Positions 12,889 to 21,895 of a stretch of 64,000 nt of DNA are shown piece by piece. The stretch covers positions 1,637,131-1,701,130 of the forward strand of contig NC_030381.2 of assembly GCF_001625215.2 (NCBI RefSeq), in the 5' to 3' direction. The number at the start of each line of letters is the position of its first letter. Within the stretch, counting starts at the first letter, position 1. The notes below the pieces were generated by a model that was not told where the DNA came from, made no database searches, and saw only the letters and a program-made list of their open reading frames with translations. A program made the translations under genes and the position numbers. This DNA is from Daucus carota subsp. sativus. Lineage: Eukaryota; Streptophyta; Magnoliopsida; Apiales; Apiaceae.

Positions 12889-13365
12889 TTGATAAAAAAT
12901 AGTACTAATATTACGATTTTCTTGAATTAGAATTTAATGGGTATTTAGTGTTTGATTATGGTAATATAATGATGGGTTAGAACTGAGAAATTGTGATCAT
13001 TTTAAAGGGATGAATGTGGAGGGAGCGTATGAATATGGTAGGGTTTGGTTGAATTGTTGGCTCCGTTGGATTTTTTATTTTGTGTGTTAAAAAGGGTTGT
13101 GACCGTTACACTAGTATAACTTATGCATAGAGATTAGTTTACATTAATAATTTATTCTCTTCTTATTATTCTAAAGAAATAAAAAGAATAATAGGGGCCC
13201 GGAACATTCTCTAACTTTGTATAAAATATGTATATGACAAAATTGATTAAATGTATATTCTAAATTATATGAATCATTTGAGAATTTGAAATTAATTCAA
13301 AAAACTCTTTCGAGATTTTGGGAAATTGGAAAGATATGAGAATTTTATTATCGGTTTGTCTAGTG
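12889..13365. other. Upstream region of the JASON-like gene
   Basis: The 5'UTR and promoter of the JASON-like gene should lie here. The stretch is AT-rich with no clear open frame. It leads into a small inverted-repeat element at 13366. Confidence 0.4.
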
Positions 13366-13530
13366 TGTGCCCATGCGCACATGCTAAGCGCGGAAATTTT
13401 TGTATTTGGGAGATTTTGATTGGGATGGTTGGTGTATTTGCGGGGGGATCCACCATTATCAAGAGAGAAGAACCAATCAAAATAATCTAAGCACAAAATT
13501 TTCCACGCTTAGTATGTGCTCATGGGCACA
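13366..13530. mobile_element. Small MITE with TGTGCCCATG ends
   Basis: This 165-bp element has inverted ends of about 30 bp. The left end reads TGTGCCCATGCGCACATGCT and continues AAGCG. The right end, in reverse complement, reads TGTGCCCATGAGCACATACT and continues AAGCG. Each end also contains a shorter inner palindrome around GCAC. The target duplication is unclear. A possible relative of the ends is at about 52592-52612 (GTGTGCCCTTGGCACACC). Confidence 0.65.
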
Positions 13531-14235
13531 TCATAGAAAAACCGTTTTATTATTGTCTTTTTACGTAGGAACCCACAGCCGCTACCTGCACTAGATAAAT
13601 CCATGAGCTCGCGTAATAGCCTGCAAACTACATGAACAAGGTAAACTACAACTAAACGACATACTCTAATCCATGAGTCATAATAAGACATTAGTTTGAA
13701 TAAGTTCACATTCTTGATTTCTATAACCATGATTAAAAATCACATGTTTTAATTAGTATTTTATGAAGAAAGATTTGCGAGTTCAGGCCACTTAAGACGG
13801 TTGTTTACTTCACGGAAATTAGAGAACATGTATGAGTTTAGTTCATTCCAAACTCGTATTAGCTTGCAAAAAATAATATTTAAACTCATATTTTTAACCC
13901 CAGATTTTTGATATCGATAGGAAAATCGAGCACGAGATGGAGATGCGAGAATCAACTTCATTTTTGATTTTTTATCTATATTTAAATAATTAAATATTAA
14001 TGTTGAATTGAGAATAATTAATGATGCAAAAATATATAATAATAGTAATTTTATTAATATTTTCAATTAATATTAATAATTTAATTTTTTAAATTAAATA
14101 TATTGATTACAGTACTAACTACACAAATGATATCAGATATGATATCCTAAACAATATAACCTTAAACCGATTTCTCATTTGGACCTAATAACACTACGCA
14201 AATCATACGACCCCTTAATACTAATATCATGTAAT
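13531..14235. other. AT-rich intergenic
   Basis: No supported gene. The open frames at 13509-13730 and 13761-14066 on the minus strand look like chance frames: they lack recognisable domains and have AT-biased composition. Confidence 0.4.
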
Positions 14236-14254
14236 AATAAACTACTAAATTTAT
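14236..14254. repeat. Left 19-bp target-site duplication of the retroposon
   Basis: AATAAACTACTAAATTTAT occurs here and again at 14786-14804, directly after the poly(A) tail of the retroposon. Confidence 0.92.
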
Positions 14255-14785
14255 AAATTTTAATAATATATCCTCTTTCATTCTCTCTCAAAACCCTAGC
14301 CTCCATCACAGATTTTTGAAGGGGCTTCCATCGGTTTCTACCGTTGGAAAGCCCCGATTTCTTCTTTTTTTTCTACTTTCTTGTTTTGAAATCTTATTTT
14401 TCATTCAATAAGTTCCCAATTTATTTGGGTTTTGTTAGTCTCTCCATCTTGTGAGAGTTGGTTTGTTTTGTTTTGGTGTGTTTTGATGTTTTCCATGACC
14501 GAGGTTATAGATCGGCATGATTTTCATGGGTTTGATTCAGGTTTGAAGGTTATTATGGGATCGCATCTATGGTCGATTGTTCAGAACATTCAGGTGAAAA
14601 CCAATCAGATGGAAACAAATGTATATATTCAAATCATCTTCAAATCGCTTAGTTGCCTCTCCAAGAAGGAAGGATTCAACAGCGATATTCTTCAGCGTCT
14701 GTCCAATTTCGATTGTGTTTGTAGATGTCGTATGGCTTTTGATTAATGAATTGATTCCTTTTTATCAAAAAAAAAAAAAAAAAAA
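14255..14785 (+). mobile_element. Non-autonomous polyadenylated retroposon, copy 1
   Basis: This 531-bp element ends in about 20 A residues and is flanked by a perfect 19-bp target duplication (14236-14254 and 14786-14804), the signature of LINE-driven target-primed insertion. Near its 5' end, after AAACCCTAGCC, a hairpin has arms GGGGCTTCCATCGGT and ACCGTTGGAAAGCCCC. A second, reverse-oriented copy is at 38130-38841. The two share the 5' end, the hairpin, a coding-like segment (WSIVQNIQV against WSIAQTIAL, then CRCRMAF) and the 3' end GATGYCGTATGGCYTTT. Copy 1 keeps a 104-aa open frame at 14432-14746 across the shared segment; its product is unrecognised. No reverse transcriptase is encoded. 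I do not recognise the family. Confidence 0.88.
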
Positions 14786-14804
14786 AATAAACTACTAAAT
14801 TTAT
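14786..14804. repeat. Right 19-bp target-site duplication of the retroposon
   Basis: Identical to 14236-14254. Its leading A residues merge with the poly(A) tail. Confidence 0.92.
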
Positions 14805-14856
14805 TATAATTGTTAAATTAGTAGACAGATTAGATTGAATACAAAAAAGTAATTCT

Positions 14857-15088
14857 TTTTTTTTAAGGAAGTAAAACTTTATTTTTGAAGCAACAAAATA
14901 TAAAACTTAATTCAATTGATTTTCCATTACATACTTCAAAACATACAAAAACCAGGTTAAACTTAAACAAAACTAAAAAGGAAACTCGGTATCATGTAAT
15001 AAAACGAATCCTCCTGCACCTTGAAATCAAGTCTCGAGTGTTCACACAACGAAACTTCTAAAATCAAATCCTATGTTAAATCGAAAAG
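14857..15088 (-). mobile_element. Short polyadenylated retroposon upstream of the NAC gene
   Basis: The element reads on the minus strand and ends in a poly(A) tail, seen as the T run from 14857. AGTAATTCT at 14848-14856 is repeated at 15089-15097; extending to 14 bp leaves one mismatch. The length (about 230 bp) and long target duplication suggest a SINE or a 5'-truncated LINE. I could not find clear A and B boxes, so the class is open. Confidence 0.65.
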
Positions 15089-15112
15089 AGTAATTCTACA
15101 ATTCTACTAGTG

Positions 15113-15122
15113 TATATATAAA
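15113..15122 (+). promoter_or_regulatory. Putative TATA box of the NAC gene
   Basis: TATATATAAA lies about 100 bp before the ATG at 15220, a normal distance for a TATA box plus a short 5'UTR. The retroposon's right target duplication ends only about 16 bp upstream of it. Confidence 0.6.
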
Positions 15123-15219
15123 CACCCTTCTCATAATCATGCAAGAAAAAGCTCTTTAATTGTTAATCGTACTTCTCAAATTAAAATAGAAATAACCTGT
15201 TCATTACATTATCAAGAAG

Positions 15220-16185
15220 ATGATCATGGCAGAGCAATATGAAGCTAGGCCTGTGAAAGCATTCAGGTTCGACCCTTTTGATGAAGAGTTGATTACTGAT
15301 TATCTCAAGCCTAAGATTATGGGGGGAAAACTCCCATGCAATATGGTCAGAGATAAGGAGGTTTATGGGCCTTTTTGTAGTCCTTGGAGTGTTTTTGATC
15401 CTAATGATGATAAATTCTGGCTTAGATCACCTCATGTTAAGGCAAGTGAGAAGTTCATGTATGTGTTTGCGAAGTTATCGAAGATATCTAGCAGTAGTGG
15501 CTCGAAAAATACGTCGAAAAGGGCTGGCTGTGGAACTTGGGTTGCCAAGACTAAGAGGGATCAGATTAAGGATGGGGAGGGGAATGTGATTGGGGAGAAG
15601 AGGTATTTGGTTTTCGTGATCAATGAGGTTGGTAATGAAGAAATTGGCGATGGATATTATAGTATGCATGAGTATAGCTTGACTGGAGTGAATGAGGGCT
15701 TGAATTTTAAGGATACTATTGTTCTTTGTAGGATTACTTATGATTCTGCTAAGAAAACCACGGTTTCTCCCAAGCCTGGTGGCAGAATTGGTGATCATGT
15801 TTCAAGAAGTGGTAAAGAAGTCCAATTTGAAGAAGAAAAGGACAGCAAGAATGTCGAGGGGACGGGCAGTGTGACTGTAGAGAGTCTGGCTGTGGTGGAT
15901 AGTGGCGTTAAGGACTGGCCTGCAATTGTTCAATTCAACAATGGTGTTCAAGGGTCGGGTGATTTTGGCAGGGGTTTGGGTTTAGGCGACCTAGGTGCTA
16001 TGCCTATGGATTTCTATTGGGACTGTCTAGATGGATTTGACCCGGATTGGATCAAGGCTTGTATTGATTCCAATCACGTCGAGGAGCCATTCCAGGACAA
16101 TGCAACCAATCTTGGGCACAGAAAATTGGAATCGGAGGAGAACTCGTACCAGGCTAAGAAGATGTGTCTTGATAATTGTTATTAG
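15220..16185 (+). CDS. Divergent NAC domain transcription factor, single exon
   Basis: This 321-aa protein has a recognisable but diverged NAC domain in about the first 175 residues. FRFDPFDEELITDYLKPKI corresponds to subdomain A (canonical FRFHPTDEEL), DKEVYG and PWSVF to the next block, GTWVAKTKRDQI to the WKATGKD region, and YYSMHEYSL to the usual W-MHEYRL. The canonical GxKKTLVFY motif is replaced by GEKRYLVFVIN. The rest is a variable, acidic C-terminal region ending in a tail with conserved-looking Trp and Asp, plausibly for activation. NAC factors are plant-specific nuclear DNA-binding proteins. Most have three exons, so the absence of introns is unusual and may reflect a lineage-specific expanded clade or a retrocopy origin. 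An alternative start is the ATG at 15226. DNA binding is uncertain because key residues differ. Confidence 0.82.
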   Translation: MIMAEQYEARPVKAFRFDPFDEELITDYLKPKIMGGKLPCNMVRDKEVYGPFCSPWSVFDPNDDKFWLRSPHVKASEKFMYVFAKLSKISSSSGSKNTSKRAGCGTWVAKTKRDQIKDGEGNVIGEKRYLVFVINEVGNEEIGDGYYSMHEYSLTGVNEGLNFKDTIVLCRITYDSAKKTTVSPKPGGRIGDHVSRSGKEVQFEEEKDSKNVEGTGSVTVESLAVVDSGVKDWPAIVQFNNGVQGSGDFGRGLGLGDLGAMPMDFYWDCLDGFDPDWIKACIDSNHVEEPFQDNATNLGHRKLESEENSYQAKKMCLDNCY

Positions 16186-17158
16186 CAGCTGCAGATGGAA
16201 GTATACAGTAATGAGGTTTTTCATGATTTTTCAGGCTCTAACAGATTCTGTGACGCTTTACTGAATTTATCAGTCGTATTCTTTTATTGTTGCTTAAATT
16301 TTGAGTAATTAGTATGAATATCTAGATGATATGTCTACTGGTCTCTGAACAGAACAATCAGCTGTTGAGTTTAGAATAAATTTAATTTCAAAAGCTTCTG
16401 CAATTTATCAGTGTATGATATTCTTGATAATATTAACTTGCAGAAACTCGATATCATATGATTAGCATCATTAGGTCTGGTATTCAATCTTCTGAAACAG
16501 GCCGGGAACTCTTAGGATCAGTAACTCTAAAGTCTAACATGTTAAAATTACGTAGAATTTGTTCATCTAGAGTCTATCATGTTAAAATTACGTAGAATTT
16601 GTTTATGAACTACTATGTTCACCAGCACTTGCTTCAGCTACTCATTATCCAAAACTTAGATCTTGTTGCTCAGATTCTTCTGCGTTTGATGCTTTATTGC
16701 TTTTACGATTTAGTAGTGTCGATTAATCTTCATTAATGTTTACTTCAGCTGATGTGGGGTTCAGAAACCTCCTTATAAGATACTACTATTATAAGATAAG
16801 TCAAATGGGTACTCATCAAGTTATATCGATTCTTTTCAGGTTGTATGGGTTAATATTTACTTCGATAAAACTCATGTTTAGCCCAGTTAATTCTTTCCGT
16901 GCTATTTTCACCCCCTTACAATTCGATTCGTTAAAAAATCAACATTTCAAATCATCGAACCAGAGATAATTTGTCAACTCCAAAGGAGTTCGAAACGTAT
17001 ACGAGTTCTCAAAATTATCGAAATACATTTGCAATAATGCAGAAAGAATCTTATTTTTGTCAATCTGAGACCACATCATTTTTATAAAGATAACCTTCAA
17101 AAACGACAAGAGAATCAATGTGCATCAGTTCTTGTCTTCGAAAAGATGCTACTAAGAC
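16186..17158. other. Intergenic between the NAC gene and a MITE
   Basis: The 3'UTR of the NAC gene should lie at the start. A direct repeat of TCTA(A/T)CATGTTAAAATTACG, followed by TAGAATTTGTT, occurs at about 16533-16560 and 16571-16603. I see no open frame of note. Confidence 0.4.
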
Positions 17159-17620
17159 GGGTCTATTGGATTGAGATTTTAAAGCATTTTTTGCATTCAT
17201 GAAATCTGAGGGTATTCGATTGTGATGGTTAGAAATCCATTAAAATCGAGAGGTATTCAATTGGGATTTTAAATTATGCTACAATGATATTCAATTGGGA
17301 TTTTAAATTATGTTTTAAATCCTATGTTATTCAATTGGGATGGTTTAAAATCCATTAAAATCTGGTGGTATTCAAATGCTGCTGATGGATTTTTTTGAAT
17401 TTCATAAAATGATGGATTTTATAACATTTTTTGGTGTATTTCAAGTTTTTTGAAATCCCATCAAAATCAGTGGGATTTTAAAAGATTATGCTTAAATCCT
17501 ATCGACTCTGCGACATTTGGTCAAGAATCCGCACAAAATCAAAATCACATAAACTAAAAATAATCTATTAAAATCTCAATCGAATATACTCCGTATTAAA
17601 ATCTCAATCGAATATACACC
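17159..17620. mobile_element. MITE of the GTATTCGATTGGGATTTTAA family, copy 1
   Basis: The left end is GGGTCTATTGGATTGAGATT and the right end, in reverse complement, is GGTGTATATTCGATTGAGAT. The interior is a string of degenerate units around GGTATTCAATTGGGATTTTA. The right terminal repeat is itself duplicated at about 17570-17620. Relatives are at 52011-52470 and 63691-64000. It sits just upstream of the aminotransferase gene. Confidence 0.7.
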
Positions 17621-17743
17621 GTAGGACAACGAATCATAAAGTAGCCACCAGTCACAAGTCACACCAACGAACACTAAGTACTTATTTTTGTGTGTCAAAA
17701 AGTAGAACAATAGTGTTCTTGTGTTTAGTCCTCGTTATTTTTA

Positions 17744-20463
17744 ATGGAGAACGGATCGAAACTGAGCAGCAACAGCAAGAAATGGGGATTCAAGAAAGAC
17801 ACCAAACAGATGACAAAGGCTTCAATGACTACAATAAGAGGTGTTATCACTATGCTTCAGGAGAATCTTGACAAAGATGATGTTAGATCAGTTGTTCCTC
17901 TGTCCCATGGTGACCCTTCTGCATTTCCGTGCTTTCGAACCACCCCTGTTGCTCAGGATGCTATTGCTGAAGCTGTTCGTTCTGCAAAGTTCAATGGTTA
18001 TTCTCCCACTGTTGGCATTCCTCCTGCAAGAATGTATGTGTTCTTGCTCGAAAACTTTCTAATCTCTGTTCTGGAATATTGATTTTGTCTTAGTCAACGC
18101 GTGTATTAGTAGTCTAACTGTTATGTGCACTAACTGATTTTTGTTGGACCTGCGGTGACTTGTGGATTTGAATCCGATACATACCTGAAAATTTGATTAG
18201 AGGTCGGTATTAGTCCGGCCAGATAGTTTGAAGTATAGGGGATGAATTTTTTTTCATCAATTATCCATGATCAGCCAGGCTCAATTTTTTTATCCAAGAT
18301 CAGGCAGTCTCAAAAATCTCGGAAATTTTCAGAGGCCAGCTGCCAACTAGGGATTGAGCCTGGTTTGGCCTGAATCCTCCCGCCACTCGTTGAATGGTAG
18401 GTAGGCCTCTTCTAGCACTAGGAGCACTCATGATTCTCAAATATTCACAGATGGTGAAACAGAGACGTTGTTTGCAAGAATGATTATGCTAATTTTACAA
18501 ATGTGTGTAGTTAGATCCCTCGTGGAGTATATATCTTATACTACCTACAATTAGTATGTCTGCAAGGAGAAGAGTAAAATAATATGTGTGTGTGAGTGTC
18601 TTGATTGCTAAGAAAAATTATCCATGGCCTTAATTATGGCATTTGGAGGATGCTAAATGCTTCATGGTGAATATACTGATTCCATATATTCATGTTATAT
18701 AGTGCTGTCGCGGAGTATCTCTCAAAAGATCTTCCAGAAAAGTTGTCACCAGATGATATTTACTTGACGGTTGGTTGCACACAAGCTATTGAAATAATAT
18801 TGACGGTTCTTGCTCGACCTAATGCCAACATATTACTTCCAAGACCAGGTTTTCCATATTATGAAACACGTGCTGCATTTAGCCATCTTGAGGTACGGCA
18901 CTATGATCTTTGCCCAGAAACAGGCTGGGAGGTAAATCTTGATGAAGTTGAAGCTCTAGCAGATGAAAATACTGTTGCAGTTGTTGTTATAAACCCTGGA
19001 AATCCTTGTGGAAATGTCTACACATATAATCATTTAAAAAAGGTTTGCAAAAATTACCTTGGTTGGAAATTGCACATATTTCACGTTTCAACATCTTTAT
19101 GTTTGCTGTATTAATGGTTCTCTGTGATGCACAGGTTGCCGAGACTGCAAGGAAGCTTGGTATACTAGTGATTGCTGATGAGGTTTATGATCATCTTGTA
19201 TTTGGAAGTAATCCTTTTGTTCCAATGGGAGTTTTTAGCTCAATTACACCAATCGTTACCCTCGGGTCTATATCAAAGAGGTGGCTAGTACCCGGCTGGA
19301 GACTTGGTTGGCTCGTTACAAATGATCCCAATGGCATCCTCAAAGAACAAGGGGTTCTCACTTTCTCTCTATATATTCGATAACTTCTTTTATTACATAT
19401 GTCTAGAAGACTGGAACATAAATATATGTTATGAACAAAACGCTCCTTCTCAGTGCATACCGCTTCTTGCAGATTGTTGACTGCATCAAAGGCTTTCTTA
19501 ACATCTCCTCAGATCCTGCAACCTTCATTCAGGTGCCAATTCTTTATAATAACAGCTAAAAAATGTTGTAATAGTGGCTGGTCTATAAAAACGTCAAAAA
19601 ATCAAATGCTATAATTGGTATATTACAGCATTGAATCTGCCTAGTTTATGGAAGTGCTAAAGTCTGTGTTTACACCTATTGAGTGATCAAAATAACAAAC
19701 CCGAGATCACTTCTCTCTGGATTGGCTAAAACTTTGAATGTTATAATGAATGGTTAATGGAAGGTTACTGGGATAACTTTACAGAACCTGCAGTCCGAAG
19801 GTGCAACAATTATGTTCGGCAGAACTGTCATATTTTATATTTTTCATGCCTTCATTGAGCTTCTAATGTTTAGGTTGTTGTATCGTCAGGGTGCACTGCC
19901 TCAGATCCTTGGAGACACAAAAGAAGATTTCTTTCTGGAAACAATCAATTCGCTGAAAATGAACGCTGACTTTATCTATTCTAGACTTCAAGAAATTCCT
20001 TGCATTGTATGCCCGAGCAAACCTGAAGGATCTATGTTTGTGATGGTAAGGACATAAGTTGAGATCCTTTTTCTATTCAACCTTAATCACATTATCAAAC
20101 TTCTCATTACAAGGGCTGTACATGGTAGGTGAATTTGAATCTTTCACTACTTGACGACATCAAAGATGACATGGATTTTTGTGTTAAGTTGGCTCAGGAG
20201 GAATCTGTAATGATTCTACCAGGTAACAAACGAAAGCCAAAGCTTCTTGTTTCACTATTTTTCCCTTTTTCATTGGTGTACTTTTTCCAGAACTAAATAA
20301 CAGTGGATGGGTAATTCTTTATCTAATTCTACGTATACTTTCAGGCATTGCTGTAGGACTTAAGAATTGGCTTCGCATCACTTTTGCTATTGAACCTTCA
20401 GCCATTAAAGAAGGCTTGGAGAGAGTCAAAGCTTTCTGTGATAGGCATGCAAAGAAGCAGTAA
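17744..20463 (+). CDS. TAT: Tyrosine aminotransferase-like class I/II PLP aminotransferase
   Basis: This cytosolic PLP enzyme would transaminate tyrosine to 4-hydroxyphenylpyruvate, the entry to tocopherol, plastoquinone and, in some plants, rosmarinic acid. Seven exons are 17744-18033, 18703-19042, 19135-19353, 19473-19532, 19890-20045, 20129-20222 and 20345-20463, giving 425 aa in frame, the usual length. Family signatures are [70 protein letters not shown] and the PLP-lysine block [16 protein letters not shown], followed by [12 protein letters not shown] and [14 protein letters not shown]. Close relatives include nicotianamine aminotransferase and the C-S lyase SUR1, and sequence by eye does not separate substrates. 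A decayed fragment resembling its exon 6/intron 6 junction lies downstream. Confidence 0.93.
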
Positions 20464-20754
20464 TCCTATATCCTGACATGTATCATCGACTGCAGGGGAC
20501 TTAAATTGAAAGTGGTGATTCGGACTTTGTGTTGTATACAACAATCTTTTTAGTGTTCACTTACAGCTGATATGGAAGATCTCTAATAAAAATCCTTTAA
20601 AGAAGGGGGTTACAGGGCTAGCCGTTGATCATCAACTATGTGTCGGATCTTTGCTCTTCCCTACACAGTTCAGTACATTTATTTTACTTATGGAAAAAAA
20701 TATGTGTAAACAGTTTCTTAAACGTATCTAAATGATAATTTACTGTATGGCATC
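20464..20754. other. 3' flank of the aminotransferase gene
   Basis: This is presumably 3'UTR and flank. No other signal was seen. Confidence 0.4.
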
Positions 20755-20960
20755 TGTACTGATTCATTCTACTGGGTAACAAAAGCCAAAGCTTCTTGCA
20801 TCAGTTCACCTTTGTACTTGATTAAACAGAGTTTTCGAATTTTCCTAAGCATCGCCTTCAATTTTACTGTTATTCCCTTTTTCCGATTTTTCTAGCACTA
20901 AATAATAACATTGTGTTTGGAAATTCTGTCTGCACTTTATCTAAACTGGAGAAATAGCTA
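20755..20960 (+). pseudogene. Relic of a duplicated aminotransferase 3' segment
   Basis: TACTGGGTAACAAAAGCCAA, followed by AGCTTCTTGCATCA, matches the exon 6/intron 6 junction of the aminotransferase gene (TACCAGGTAACAAACGAAAG and AGCTTCTTGTTTCA at 20217-20250). The match continues patchily into intron 6, with shared ACTAAATAA and AATTCT blocks. Only the junction and intron are recognisable, so this is a fragment of a tandem duplicate, not a gene. Confidence 0.65.
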
Positions 20961-21895
20961 TTGAGATTTGCTCCATCTCGACTGCTAGTTCATGACGGTC
21001 TGAACAAAGGAATTGGTTATGGGAGGACCTCCTGCCTATTTCCTGAATGTCTTGTCATCATTTCACCCGCGAAAGAGTCAAATTTCTGTTGCATTCAGGT
21101 ATATTTCACTGTAAGAATATTTCAACCGGTAAACCCTCCTCTTAACACCTTGAGATTTTGGGACACGAAGGCAAGTTTATGCCCCGAAGATGGGTGCCCG
21201 TCTTCCACTCTTAACCCCTAAATGGGCTTTCGTCCTGGTAAGCTCTCTTCTTGACACCTTGAGATTTTGGGAGAATTGGTCACTTAACAGTCACCTATTA
21301 ATCATGCCAAAACAGAGTGTTTCGTTTAGTAGTATATCTGTACATGCCATGATGCCAATCAACATGATTAACTCATTCTATATACTCAATCCTAGTACAT
21401 AACATGCCAGACAGATATGCACATTTCTATAAACGCCAGAGAGCGATGTATTCATTGTTTATATACGTCGCCTTTTGGCCATCATTTTGCATGTGTTAGC
21501 CGATACCAGAACAGCTCCCTGACTCCCTCTCGGATCAAGATGAAGATTTATAGTTTCTGTCATTTTCCGAAAAGCTCCTAAACTGTAGTCCAGAGACTGA
21601 GACAATCAATTTGGAAACAAGCATTTGGTTTTAGCCTATCAATCGGTATCATAAATCCTACAATACAATTAACCGAATGCTGATGTTTCCTGACAGGTGA
21701 TTGGACAATATAGTATTTAGTTCTTAATTAGATTCGATTTAATGAAAATGACACATATGTATGGAGATTATATGATAAGGGTAAACAAATATGTAAGTTG
21801 ATGCAAAAAACAGTTAATTAACTTATCATGGTGAATTCTAGCTATTTAAACTGTAATCCTAATAAACTCGGATATCGTTGACAGTGAGTAGCATA
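20961..21895. other. NPF gene upstream region with TRIM LTR relics
   Basis: Two short direct repeats (TTAACACCTTGAGATTTTGG near 21139 and TTGACACCTTGAGATTTTGG near 21252) match the LTR of the mini-TRIM family seen at 54094-54391. The second continues AGAATTGGTCACTTAACA. These are old LTR fragments. The rest shows no gene. Confidence 0.55.

Noticed and set aside
14432-14746. Stand-alone host gene of 104 codons
   Set aside because: The frame lies wholly inside a retroposon bounded by target duplications and is shared in part with copy 2, so it is treated as part of the element.
15220-15234. Start choice between ATG at 15220 and ATG at 15226 in the NAC gene
   Set aside because: Both are in frame and add or drop two residues only; the first was kept and no claim is made.
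19786-19802. Extra aminotransferase exon (AACCTGCAGTCCGAAG between AG and GT)
   Set aside because: Adding it breaks the conserved [10 protein letters not shown] junction and the frame; the seven-exon model without it is complete.
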